A stretch of 19,652 nucleotides of DNA. It comes from Actinomycetota bacterium (lineage in GTDB: Bacteria > Actinomycetota > Humimicrobiia > Humimicrobiales > Humimicrobiaceae). The notes under the pieces were generated by a model that made no database searches, was not told the origin of the DNA, and saw only the letters and a list, made by a program, of their open reading frames with translations. The stretch spans positions 1 to 19,652 of the forward strand of contig JAFGDA010000135.1 of the NCBI GenBank assembly GCA_016932375.1, in the 5' to 3' direction. Positions 1 to 6,214 of the stretch are shown here, one piece after another. The position numbers were made by a program, and so were the translations under genes. Numbering within the stretch: the stretch's first letter is position 1; each line of letters begins with the position of its first letter.

Positions 1-1
1 A

Positions 2-1069
2 AGAATCTTCATAATTGATGAAAATAATAATTTTGCTGATAAAATGCCTGATTTAAATCTTCCAGACCATAAAATCATATTATCCAATAATAATGCACAT
101 TTTAAATATTTAATAGAGGAATATATGCCTGATTATATCGTATTATCTGCCAGGAATGGCAGGTTTAAGGAAATTTACGATTATATAAAAGATGAGACAG
201 ATATAAAACTGGTAATAACTGATAATGATTGTAAAAATACTGGAAGGGCATATGAATGTGGATTTACTGGGAACATAGAGACCGTTGATGATATGGAGAA
301 AGTATTAATTACACTTGAAAACCTGTCTGAAGAAAAAAAACAGGACAGGGAATACAAATATATAAGACAGGAAGTTATATCTGTTTATTCGGTACAGGGT
401 GGAGTCGGGAAGACAACTATTGCATTCAACATGGCATGGTATTACGGTAGTGTTCTAAAGCAGAAAATACTTCTTGTTGATTTAAATTTTTGTGAAGGTC
501 CCTCTGATCTTGCACTGAACCTTAATCTGGATATCCTGAAAAACATGGGTAGATATATAAGAGGCATATCAAATGGGAACCCGGAGATAAGGGGATCGGT
601 AAATAATATTTGCGAATATGTAGATATAATGCACCCCCCACTTTCAATTTATCAAAGTGACAGGCTAAACACCGGGATGCTGGACAGTCTTATCTATTCT
701 GCGCGTAATGAATACCAGATGATAATAGCAGATGTTCCTTTCCGTTATGATAATATCTCGCTGGAAATGCTTAATCTTTCAACCACTTCGATACTTATTT
801 TGTCTCCTGATATCATACTTGCCCCGAGAGTAAAGGGTATGGAAAGACTGCTGCCGGAAAACCAGAAAAAAAATATTATTTTCAACAGGGTGAATAACTG
901 GAGTACACCAATCCTTGAAGAATATGCCAGCCTTATAAATATACCGGTCCTCGGCTATATATGCAATATCCGGGACGGGGAAAAAATAAACTTAAAGCAG
1001 GGGAGGGACTTCTATAATATCCTAAATATTCAAACAGGGATTGCTGGTTTGAATGATATTTTACAGTAG
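2..1069 (+). CDS. TadZ/CpaE/MinD-like ATPase with N-terminal receiver-like domain (5' partial)
   Basis: The reading frame is open to the window edge, and the residues upstream of the first ATG (44) read RIFIIDENNNFADK. That is a typical first beta-strand of a receiver-like fold, so the gene almost certainly starts just outside the window and is 5'-partial. The first ~95 residues (counted from ATG 44) look like a pseudo-receiver domain. A SIMIBI ATPase domain follows: P-loop QGGVGKTT at 118-125, an A' strand ILLVDLNFCEG near 142, and a Walker-B-like strand MIIADVPF near 227-234. This order matches TadZ/CpaE proteins, which localise Flp/Tad pilus machinery, and more distantly MinD/ParA. The lysine that normally precedes GG in the deviant Walker A (KGGVGKT) is glutamine here. 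No other pilus gene is visible, so the pilus role is inferred. The next gene starts 2 nt after the stop. Confidence 0.8.
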   Translation, partial: RIFIIDENNNFADKMPDLNLPDHKIILSNNNAHFKYLIEEYMPDYIVLSARNGRFKEIYDYIKDETDIKLVITDNDCKNTGRAYECGFTGNIETVDDMEKVLITLENLSEEKKQDREYKYIRQEVISVYSVQGGVGKTTIAFNMAWYYGSVLKQKILLVDLNFCEGPSDLALNLNLDILKNMGRYIRGISNGNPEIRGSVNNICEYVDIMHPPLSIYQSDRLNTGMLDSLIYSARNEYQMIIADVPFRYDNISLEMLNLSTTSILILSPDIILAPRVKGMERLLPENQKKNIIFNRVNNWSTPILEEYASLINIPVLGYICNIRDGEKINLKQGRDFYNILNIQTGIAGLNDILQ

Positions 1070-1071
1070 GA

Positions 1072-1458
1072 ATGGAACAGGAAAAAAAAATTTATACCAT
1101 AAATGAAGTATCTGAGCTGGTCGGGATAAGTGAAGCTGAAGTAATCAGGATGGTGATGATTAAAAAGCTTCCGGCCATAAGAGTGGGGAAAGCCATACGG
1201 ATAAAAGAGGAAGACCTGGAGGATTTTTTAAACAGCTTTCTTGGTGAAGAGGATGATAAACATGAAGGGCCTGAACCGGTTTTATATACCGCAGAACAGG
1301 TTGCGAAGATACTAAAGCTTTCAGTAGATAACATATGGAACCTTCTGAAAACCGGCAAGCTTAAGGGTTTTAAGATCAGGGAAGGAAGAAGTTCCTGGAG
1401 AATACCGGCTGACAGCCTTGAAGATTTTATTGAAAGCAGGACAAGAAAGACGAGCTAA
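1072..1458 (+). CDS. Tandem excisionase-type HTH (HTH_17) DNA-binding protein
   Basis: This 128-residue protein contains two consecutive MerR/excisionase-like winged helix-turn-helix domains. The first is at about residues 7-54 (YTINEVSELVGIS ... IRVGKAIRIKEEDLEDFL). The second is at about 71-122 (YTAEQVAKILKLS ... GRSSWRIPADSLEDFI). Each shows the usual pattern: a Y-T-x-x-E/Q-V-A-x-x-L start, a 'GK-L-x-x-x-K/R-V/I-G' turn, and a closing D-L-E-D-F helix. In single-domain relatives this fold binds DNA as an excisionase or small regulator. Two copies in one chain could read a two-part site. No recombinase is nearby, so a phage excisionase role is unlikely. The start lies 2 nt after the ATPase stop, so the two genes are probably co-transcribed and translationally coupled. 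The function beyond DNA binding is not evident. Confidence 0.82.
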   Translation: MEQEKKIYTINEVSELVGISEAEVIRMVMIKKLPAIRVGKAIRIKEEDLEDFLNSFLGEEDDKHEGPEPVLYTAEQVAKILKLSVDNIWNLLKTGKLKGFKIREGRSSWRIPADSLEDFIESRTRKTS

Positions 1459-1470
1459 AAAACGGTAGAA

Positions 1471-1617
1471 GTGAAAAAGGGCGGATTAACTTTATGGGAG
1501 AAACTGGCAATAGCCATAATTGTTTTATTGATAGTTTCCATACTTTTTTTGATATTCAATGAGAAGTTGATGGAATATTGGGAAGCGTTCAGGAGCTGGT
1601 ATGAAGGCGGAAAATAG
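1471..1617 (+). CDS. Small single-span membrane protein (48 aa)
   Basis: A GTG-initiated frame of 48 codons begins 12 nt after the HTH gene stop. The product starts MKKGGLTLWEKLAIAIIV. It has one strongly hydrophobic stretch at about residues 12-29, flanked by lysines at the N-terminus and by an aromatic, charged tail (MEYWEAFRSWYEGGK). This is the layout of a one-pass inner-membrane miniprotein with the N-terminus inside. Upstream Shine-Dalgarno pairing is weak (GGTAGAA), so expression may depend on coupling to the gene before it. I do not recognise a family. The operon-like position behind the ATPase and HTH genes, and the clean charge/hydrophobic layout, argue that it is real. It is too short to be certain. 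Confidence 0.55.
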   Translation: MKKGGLTLWEKLAIAIIVLLIVSILFLIFNEKLMEYWEAFRSWYEGGK

Positions 1618-1638
1618 GATAAAAAAGGACCGTTATAA

Positions 1639-1723
1639 GGAGGTGAAAAAGATGAAAAAGTTCTACAGGATTTTAATGATTTTAGGTTCACTGGTTGGAA
1701 TTTGTGCCACTGTAAGGTGGTAA
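1639..1723 (+). repeat. 85-bp perfect direct repeat, copy 1 (SD + micro-ORF unit)
   Basis: The 85 bases here recur without a mismatch at 1775-1859, 136 bp downstream. The identical block begins in the Shine-Dalgarno sequence (GGAGGTGA) and ends exactly at the TAA of the encoded micro-ORF. The bases on either side (upstream and downstream) differ between the copies. It is therefore not a simple tandem duplication of a 136-bp unit: only the translatable cassette is shared. Confidence 0.95.
1652..1723 (+). CDS. 23-aa hydrophobic micropeptide, copy 1
   Basis: ATG at 1652 is preceded by AAGGAGGTGAAAAAG, a near-perfect Shine-Dalgarno with about 8 nt spacing and one of the strongest in the window. 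The peptide begins MKKFYRILM, continues with a short hydrophobic core containing two glycines and a cysteine, and ends ATVRW. The basic N-terminus plus apolar core resembles membrane-active miniproteins, type I toxin peptides, or an uncleaved signal anchor. In this copy only, the frame also extends upstream to an ATG at 1601 that has its own AGGAG. That would give a 40-residue form with a lysine-rich N-terminal extension, overlapping the end of the 48-aa gene. The second copy has an in-frame TAA just upstream, so the shared product is the 23-aa form, or 26 aa from an internal GTG. No family is recognised. Confidence 0.6.
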   Translation: MKKFYRILMILGSLVGICATVRW

Positions 1724-1774
1724 GGGTTTTTGCATTGTTTTTGGCTGGGACCTTAATTAATCATTTATGTAAAG

Positions 1775-1859
1775 GGAGGTGAAAAAGATGAAAAAGTTCT
1801 ACAGGATTTTAATGATTTTAGGTTCACTGGTTGGAATTTGTGCCACTGTAAGGTGGTAA
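1775..1859 (+). repeat. 85-bp perfect direct repeat, copy 2 (SD + micro-ORF unit)
   Basis: This is identical at all 85 positions to 1639-1723. The flanks differ: AATTAATCATTTATGTAAAG precedes this copy, and AT-rich promoter-like sequence follows it. The 51-bp spacer between the copies is not repeated. Confidence 0.95.
1788..1859 (+). CDS. 23-aa hydrophobic micropeptide, copy 2
   Basis: This encodes exactly the same peptide as the frame at 1652-1723, with the same codons, and again has a GGGAGGTGA Shine-Dalgarno about 8 nt before the ATG. An in-frame TAA at 1770-1772 stops any longer upstream form, which fixes the product at 23 residues (ATG 1788) or at most 26 (GTG 1779). Such strong ribosome binding sites on two identical short frames argue for translation rather than chance. 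The hydrophobic core and C-terminal RW would suit membrane insertion. The function is unknown. Confidence 0.6.
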   Translation: MKKFYRILMILGSLVGICATVRW

Positions 1860-1885
1860 AAATATAATAAATTGTCCATTTTTGG

Positions 1886-1891
1886 TATAAT
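1886..1891 (+). promoter_or_regulatory. Extended -10 promoter for the HD-GYP gene
   Basis: TGGTATAAT (1883-1891) is a perfect -10 hexamer with the TGn extension, 33 bp before the GTG at 1925. No good -35 lies at 17 bp, which is usual for extended -10 promoters. A second possible pair is TTGTCC (1872) with TATATT (1896), 18 bp apart. Transcription would start near 1898 and read HD-GYP and the gene after it. Confidence 0.5.
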
Positions 1892-1924
1892 GCATTATAT
1901 TTTGTTTTAAAGACCAGAGGACCT

Positions 1925-3169
1925 GTGGACAAAGATAGGACCCTAACTCTAAATATATATGTTTATTTTGTTTTTGTAATCGGGCTGGCAGTAGCAGGTT
2001 ATGTTCTTTATATTTACAGGGATGTTTCGGTTATAGGAGTGGTTCTTTTTGGAGTATTGATATTTGCTGCCGACAATTTATCGGCACCACTTCCAAAGAC
2101 GGGAAGCGTATCGGTAAATTTTGGGATATCCCTGGCCAGCCTGATACTTTTCGGGCCCCCCACTGCAATTGTTGTGACTTTCATTTCTATTTTTAATATG
2201 AGGGAATTCATAAGAAGGGTTCCTTACTACAAGCACCTTTTTAATGCCGGACAGTATCTTATATCAATGGGTGTGGCAAGCGTTGTTTTTGAAAATATAT
2301 ATACCCGGGATGCCAGTGGTTTTTTTAATGCGGCAAATATAGGCTGTATCCTTGCGGCAGCATATATATTCTTTTTTCTTAATACAATACTCACCGCTGC
2401 TGCAATTTCAATAAGTGAGAAGATTAACCTCCTTAATGTATGGGTATTTAATTATGCCTGGCTGATACCGTTCCAGTTATTCCTTGCCGCAATGGCAGTC
2501 GCAATATCATTTTTATACAATCTTTATGGGCCTTTTACGCTGCTGTTTACATCACTTCCCCTGATAATTGCACAGTATACATATCTCCTGAGGGTAAAGG
2601 AGAGGAGGGCTCTTCTTAACAGCATTTTACAGATTGTAAAAATAATGGAAGCCAAGGACCCTTACACTGCAGGCCATTCTGTCAGGGTTGCAGAGTATAG
2701 TGAAAAGATTGCAAGAAAATTAAAACTTAATGAATACGATACTGAACTACTTGTCAACCTGGCAAATCTTCATGATATAGGTAAGATCCAGGTAGACCTT
2801 TCCATACTTAACAAGCCGGGTCATTTTACTAAAAAGGACTGGGATGAAGTTAAAAAACATCCCGAGGTCGGGTACGAAATAGTAAAAGAAATTACTTTTC
2901 TTAAGAGCGAAGCAGATGCCATACTTCATCATCATGAGAGGGTAGACGGAAAGGGGTATCCGAAAGGTATTAAAGGAGACAAAATATCGGTTTTTGCGAA
3001 AATACTTGCTGTTGCCGATGCTTATGATGCCATGACAACTGACCGGCCCTACAGGAGGGCGCTTACCAAAAAGGAAGCAATGGAAGAAATTGAAAGAAAT
3101 CTCGGGATGCAGTTTGATGCAAAAATAGGTGAGCTGATGATCGAAGTTATAAGGGAGGACTATTCTTAG
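1925..3169 (+). CDS. Membrane-anchored HD-GYP domain protein (c-di-GMP phosphodiesterase)
   Basis: The 414-residue protein has an N-terminal membrane region of several hydrophobic spans (about residues 9-30, 35-50, 66-90, 110-124, 138-162, 178-197 and 200-222), then a cytoplasmic HD-GYP domain from about 230. Metal and catalytic residues are present: H251, the HD pair H283-D284 in NLHDIGK, H312, HHH 335-337, D341 with the GYP signature HHERVDGKGYPKG, and D365 in AVADAYDAMT. The domain hydrolyses cyclic di-GMP to pGpG/GMP. The membrane part is probably a MASE-like sensor, but I cannot name the type. The GTG start follows an AGAGGA at suitable distance. The next gene begins 3 nt after the stop, so the two are likely co-expressed. 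No GGDEF cyclase lies in the window. Confidence 0.92.
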   Translation: MDKDRTLTLNIYVYFVFVIGLAVAGYVLYIYRDVSVIGVVLFGVLIFAADNLSAPLPKTGSVSVNFGISLASLILFGPPTAIVVTFISIFNMREFIRRVPYYKHLFNAGQYLISMGVASVVFENIYTRDASGFFNAANIGCILAAAYIFFFLNTILTAAAISISEKINLLNVWVFNYAWLIPFQLFLAAMAVAISFLYNLYGPFTLLFTSLPLIIAQYTYLLRVKERRALLNSILQIVKIMEAKDPYTAGHSVRVAEYSEKIARKLKLNEYDTELLVNLANLHDIGKIQVDLSILNKPGHFTKKDWDEVKKHPEVGYEIVKEITFLKSEADAILHHHERVDGKGYPKGIKGDKISVFAKILAVADAYDAMTTDRPYRRALTKKEAMEEIERNLGMQFDAKIGELMIEVIREDYS

Positions 3170-3172
3170 CTG

Positions 3173-3721
3173 ATGGAGGAACATAATGAGAATATACGGT
3201 ATTTTATAAAATATTATATAAAAATTTTATCCAGGAACCTCGGTTTTTTGCTTGCAGGCTCAGTTCCGGGTTTTCTTTTTTATTATTTCTTCAGGGAAAC
3301 AGCAGTTTTTATAATAGAAAAATTTAAAATATTCCAGGGCATTTTTGGAATAATGGAATATCAGGACAGCGCCTCATCCGGTCATATCCTTCTTGTAATC
3401 CTTGCGGGAAACCTTTTATCAACCGCTGCTTACACTGCCCTCGGGTATTTAAGGACAGGAATACCGGTAAGTTTCATATCCGGCTTCTTTATTATCATAT
3501 TTTTATTTACCGGTACCATAAGGCACGGGATAGGTATACCAGTGGAAGTGATGATCCTTGTATCTATGGAAATGTTCTACAGGATGATGGCGGCTTCTAC
3601 CGGTGAATTCACGAGCCGTTACAGGAAGGAAAATAAATTGGTTATAATAGTATCAGCAGTGGTCATACTTATGATTTACCTTGGTGCGGCTTTATATGAA
3701 ATGCACCAGATTTTTGGTTAA
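3173..3721 (+). CDS. Polytopic membrane protein, possibly SpoIIM-like
   Basis: The 182-residue protein has about five hydrophobic spans (roughly 22-48, 71-92, 95-115, 122-140 and 155-176). Its central part (GNLLSTAAYTALGY ... TGTIRHGIGIPVEVMILVSM) vaguely recalls the 'PHG-x-x-E-hP' region of stage II sporulation protein M/DUF95 family membrane proteins, with RHGIGIPVE in the matching place. This resemblance is weak and could be coincidence. The start at ATG 3173 is 3 nt after the HD-GYP stop, with AGGGAGG inside the end of that gene. The pairing suggests a partner or output of the membrane phosphodiesterase, or simply a shared transcript. No catalytic motif is seen. Confidence 0.65.
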   Translation: MEEHNENIRYFIKYYIKILSRNLGFLLAGSVPGFLFYYFFRETAVFIIEKFKIFQGIFGIMEYQDSASSGHILLVILAGNLLSTAAYTALGYLRTGIPVSFISGFFIIIFLFTGTIRHGIGIPVEVMILVSMEMFYRMMAASTGEFTSRYRKENKLVIIVSAVVILMIYLGAALYEMHQIFG

Positions 3722-3790
3722 CCCTGTTTTAATATACTACCCGCATCTTATTTTTTATTTCAGGCCAGCCCCAGGAAGACTTTTATATAG

Positions 3791-4615
3791 TTACCGGGAT
3801 TTGCCATTTTTTAATATTTTTTTCTTCCAGGCCAGGCTCCGGAATATCAGTTTAAAAAATTTTATGGTATCTTTTACCGGATCCACATGGCTGACAAAAT
3901 CCCTGTGATATATGGTACTTATGGGAATATTGATTATATCAAAGTTAAGCCAGCATGCCTTGAGTATTATCTCTGGTTCAGTATCAAAATTTTTTGTCTC
4001 GAGTTTTATTTTATGAAGCACTTCCTTATTAAAATACCTGAAGCCTGATTGTACATCGCTTATTCTTTTTCCAGCTATACGGGATATGACCCATGAAGTA
4101 AAAACATTTGTGGCAAGTCTTATGAAGGGCATTTTCCCGGTATCACCGAGGCGGTTTCCAATTATGACATCAGGGGCGCGGCGTTCTATGTTTTCAAGAA
4201 ATATTTTAATCTCTTCTGGATCGTGCTGGCCATCAGCGTCAAGTGTGATTACACCTTTATAACCATGAGTTACGGCATAATTAAATCCTGTAATCAGTGC
4301 CTGTCCTTTCCCTGAGTTCCTTTCATGTTTTACGAGTATGATTTTAACGTTGCTGTTGTCCGGCATAATTGAATTGACTGTACCGGCGGTATTATCAGTC
4401 GAGCCGTCGTCAACTATTATAATGTCCATTCCGTGTTCAAGACAGCTCCTTATTACACCCCCAATATGCTTTTCCTCATTATATGCTGGGATAAGTATTG
4501 CGATACAATTATCTATGCCTTTTTTTGGATTGTTTTTTGAGCAGGTCCCGGTATTGCTGACGCCAATGTTTTTCATGTTATTATGCTGCAGGTATTTTAT
4601 AATTTTATCCTTCAC
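3791..4615 (-). CDS. Family 2 glycosyltransferase (DPM1/polyprenyl-phosphate sugar transferase type)
   Basis: The 274-residue protein has a GT-A fold: IAILIPAYNEEKHIGG at 38-53, IIIVDDGSTDNT at 65-76, GKGQALITGF at 103-111, the metal-binding LDADGQHDPEE at 125-135, and the acceptor-side motif SDVQSGFRYFNKEVL at 186-200. This pattern matches dolichol/undecaprenol-phosphate mannosyl- or glucosyltransferases, which move a sugar from a nucleotide donor to a lipid phosphate. There is no C-terminal membrane span, only a basic tail (AWKKKILKNGKSR), so it is cytosolic or peripherally bound. The start is GTG at 4615, overlapping the preceding cyclo-ligase gene by 11 nt. An in-frame ATG (codon 14) is an alternative. 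It is the last gene of the DegV operon. Donor and acceptor are unknown. Confidence 0.88.
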   Translation of the reverse strand: MKDKIIKYLQHNNMKNIGVSNTGTCSKNNPKKGIDNCIAILIPAYNEEKHIGGVIRSCLEHGMDIIIVDDGSTDNTAGTVNSIMPDNSNVKIILVKHERNSGKGQALITGFNYAVTHGYKGVITLDADGQHDPEEIKIFLENIERRAPDVIIGNRLGDTGKMPFIRLATNVFTSWVISRIAGKRISDVQSGFRYFNKEVLHKIKLETKNFDTEPEIILKACWLNFDIINIPISTIYHRDFVSHVDPVKDTIKFFKLIFRSLAWKKKILKNGKSR

Positions 4616-5213
4616 ATCCAGGCCATATGCCGGATTCAGTTATCAGCAGGTCTATTTTTATATCCTCTCCTGATACCGGAACATTATCAATTACCTGGAG
4701 ATCAAAGGCAAGTGAAATCTTTTTTACGGTTCCTGGTATTTTTTTAAGGAGCCTGTCATAAAAACCGCCCCCATACCCTAAACGGTTAAGTTTTCTGTCA
4801 AAAGCTGTTCCCGGGATTATTGCCAGGTCTATGTCTTCATAAAAAGCGGTTTTACATAGTCCGGGTATGGGTTCCATAATGCCGTAGCTTCCTTTTTCAA
4901 GCTGATATGGAATATTATTTACAAAGTAAAGCCTGAGATCACTGCCATTGACTCTCGGGAGTATGACTTTTTTTCCAAGATCAAGTGCTTTATTTATGAT
5001 AATGGTCGTATCTATCTCGCTCCTGAAGGGATAATAAAGCAATATCTTTTCTGATTTTATAAATGATTTTAAATTGAAAAGATACCCTGTAATCTTTTTG
5101 GTCTTTTCAAATTTTCCGGAAACAGGCAGGCAATCACGCTTTTTTTGAACCTCAGCCCTTATCCTGGATTTTTGCACTAATATTTCTTCAGGTTCCGGGT
5201 TATTATTCCTCAT
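4605..5213 (-). CDS. 5-formyltetrahydrofolate cyclo-ligase
   Basis: This enzyme converts 5-formyl-THF to 5,10-methenyl-THF using ATP and so recycles a folate inhibitor. Family landmarks are all present: KSRIRAEVQKKRD near the N-terminus, ILLYYPFRSEIDTT, KVILPRV, YGIMEPIPG, and the phosphate/folate loop DLAIIPGTAFDRKLNRLGYG followed by GGFYDRLL, then DIKIDLLITESGIW. A longer frame opens at 5267, but those first 18 codons lie deep inside DegV and look unlike the family. The ATG at 5213 gives about 202 residues, a normal size, and overlaps the DegV stop by 11 nt, typical of translational coupling. GGGAGGA lies about 16 nt upstream, rather far, which fits dependence on DegV translation. Confidence 0.9.
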   Translation of the reverse strand: MRNNNPEPEEILVQKSRIRAEVQKKRDCLPVSGKFEKTKKITGYLFNLKSFIKSEKILLYYPFRSEIDTTIIINKALDLGKKVILPRVNGSDLRLYFVNNIPYQLEKGSYGIMEPIPGLCKTAFYEDIDLAIIPGTAFDRKLNRLGYGGGFYDRLLKKIPGTVKKISLAFDLQVIDNVPVSGEDIKIDLLITESGIWPGCEG

Positions 5214-6051
5214 AAAATGTGATTCCGATTCCTCCCGGACCCAGATGGGTTCCAACAATGGTTCCAATGTTTACCCTGAAAATATTCTTAGGATTAAATT
5301 TTTCCTTAATTCTTTCAAACATTTCCCGGCCGTCTTCTTCTGTGTCGGAATCTCCGACCGAAACCACCAGGTTACCGGGATTTTTTATCATGCTTTCCAT
5401 TGAATTCAGAAGCTCGGTCTTGGCCTGGTTCCATCTTCTTGTAGTTTTGAACTGGGCAACCTCACCATCCCTTATTGTAAGTATGGGTTTTATCTCCAGC
5501 AGTGAGGCGATAAGCCCCTTTGCTTTCCCTATTCTTCCACCTTTTTTTAGGTATTCAAGCGTACTCGGGACAAAGAGTTCTTTTATTTTTTGTTTAAGGT
5601 TGTTTACAATGCTTATTATTTCCTCTTTATTTTTTCCTTCAGATGCTAGTTCTGCAGCCCTTATCACAAGAAAGCCCAGTGGCATGTGAACAAATTCTGA
5701 ATCAATAATCTCTATGTCTTTTCCGGGGAGTTCTTTTTTTGCTATCTCCGCAGAACTAATTGTCCCGGACATCTTTTTGGAAATATGTATTGATATGATG
5801 CTTTCATAATCTTTCAGCAGTTCCGAGTAGATATCCGTAAAATCTTTTGGAGTAGGTTGGGTGGTTGTGGGCAGTGCATCCACTGACCTGATTTTTTTAT
5901 AAAAATCTCCAAGGGTTATATCTTTCCCATCATCTTTAAAAGTATCCTGGCCAAATATGACATAAAGCGGCACCACTGTTATGCCCAGTTTTTCTGCCAT
6001 CTCCCGGGGTATATCGCTTGTGCTGTCAGTTACTATTGCTACTTTTAACAC
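5203..6051 (-). CDS. DegV family fatty-acid-binding protein (copy 1)
   Basis: The 282-residue protein carries the full DegV signature: VAIVTDSTSDIP at 4-14, LPTTTQPTPKDF at 60-71, ISIHISKKMSGT at 87-97, VPSTLEYLKKGGRIGKAKG at 161-179, and the closing GTHLGPGGIGI. DegV/FakB proteins bind a fatty acid and present it to the FakA kinase for acyl-phosphate formation. No FakA/DAK-type partner is in the window, so participation in fatty-acid kinase is from family knowledge. The GTG start at 6051 is preceded by AAGGAGGACAA, a strong ribosome binding site. It heads a three-gene minus-strand operon (DegV, folate cyclo-ligase, glycosyltransferase). A second, clearly divergent DegV lies at 17420-18280. 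Confidence 0.92.
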   Translation of the reverse strand: MLKVAIVTDSTSDIPREMAEKLGITVVPLYVIFGQDTFKDDGKDITLGDFYKKIRSVDALPTTTQPTPKDFTDIYSELLKDYESIISIHISKKMSGTISSAEIAKKELPGKDIEIIDSEFVHMPLGFLVIRAAELASEGKNKEEIISIVNNLKQKIKELFVPSTLEYLKKGGRIGKAKGLIASLLEIKPILTIRDGEVAQFKTTRRWNQAKTELLNSMESMIKNPGNLVVSVGDSDTEEDGREMFERIKEKFNPKNIFRVNIGTIVGTHLGPGGIGITFYEE

Positions 6052-6078
6052 TTGTCCTCCTTCCGTTCATGAAAATAT

Positions 6079-6084
6079 TTTATA
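6079..6084 (-). promoter_or_regulatory. Extended -10 promoter of the DegV operon
   Basis: Read on the minus strand, TGCTATAAA is a TGn-extended -10 about 28 bp before the DegV GTG. It is an AT-rich, weak match without a clear -35. It faces away from the promoter at 6160. Confidence 0.35.
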
Positions 6085-6159
6085 GCATGTTCAATCAGTT
6101 TAATTTAAATTTTAACACACTTTAAGGGCAAAAATAATTAATATTTTATCTTTTTCTGA

Positions 6160-6165
6160 TATAAT
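6160..6165 (+). promoter_or_regulatory. Extended -10 promoter of the substrate-binding protein gene
   Basis: TGATATAAT (6157-6165) is a perfect -10 with the TGn extension, 50 bp before the ATG at 6215. The region 17 bp upstream is AT-rich with no good -35. The 5' leader would run from about 6172 and lacks a recognisable Shine-Dalgarno. Confidence 0.5.
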
Positions 6166-6214
6166 CTTTCCTATCTTTTTAATAGCTTTTATTTTTTATG
6201 TTAATTGAAATAAT

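Noticed and set aside
1455..1691. Minus-strand frame of 78 codons over the small membrane protein region
   Set aside because: It is antisense to better supported small frames with ribosome binding sites and has no own start signal or recognisable product.
1708..1730. GCCAC/GTGGT mini-hairpin at the micro-ORF stop followed by GGGTTTTT, considered as a terminator for copy 1
   Set aside because: The five-pair stem with a wobble is weak, the T-run is displaced, and copy 2 lacks it.
3681..3908. Plus-strand frame of 75 codons at the end of the polytopic membrane protein
   Set aside because: It begins inside one gene and runs antisense through the glycosyltransferase end, with no ribosome binding site or plausible protein.
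5214..5267. Longer start for the 5-formyltetrahydrofolate cyclo-ligase
   Set aside because: The 18 extra codons lie deep in the DegV gene in another frame and do not resemble the family N-terminus. ATG 5213 gives the normal length and a coupled overlap.
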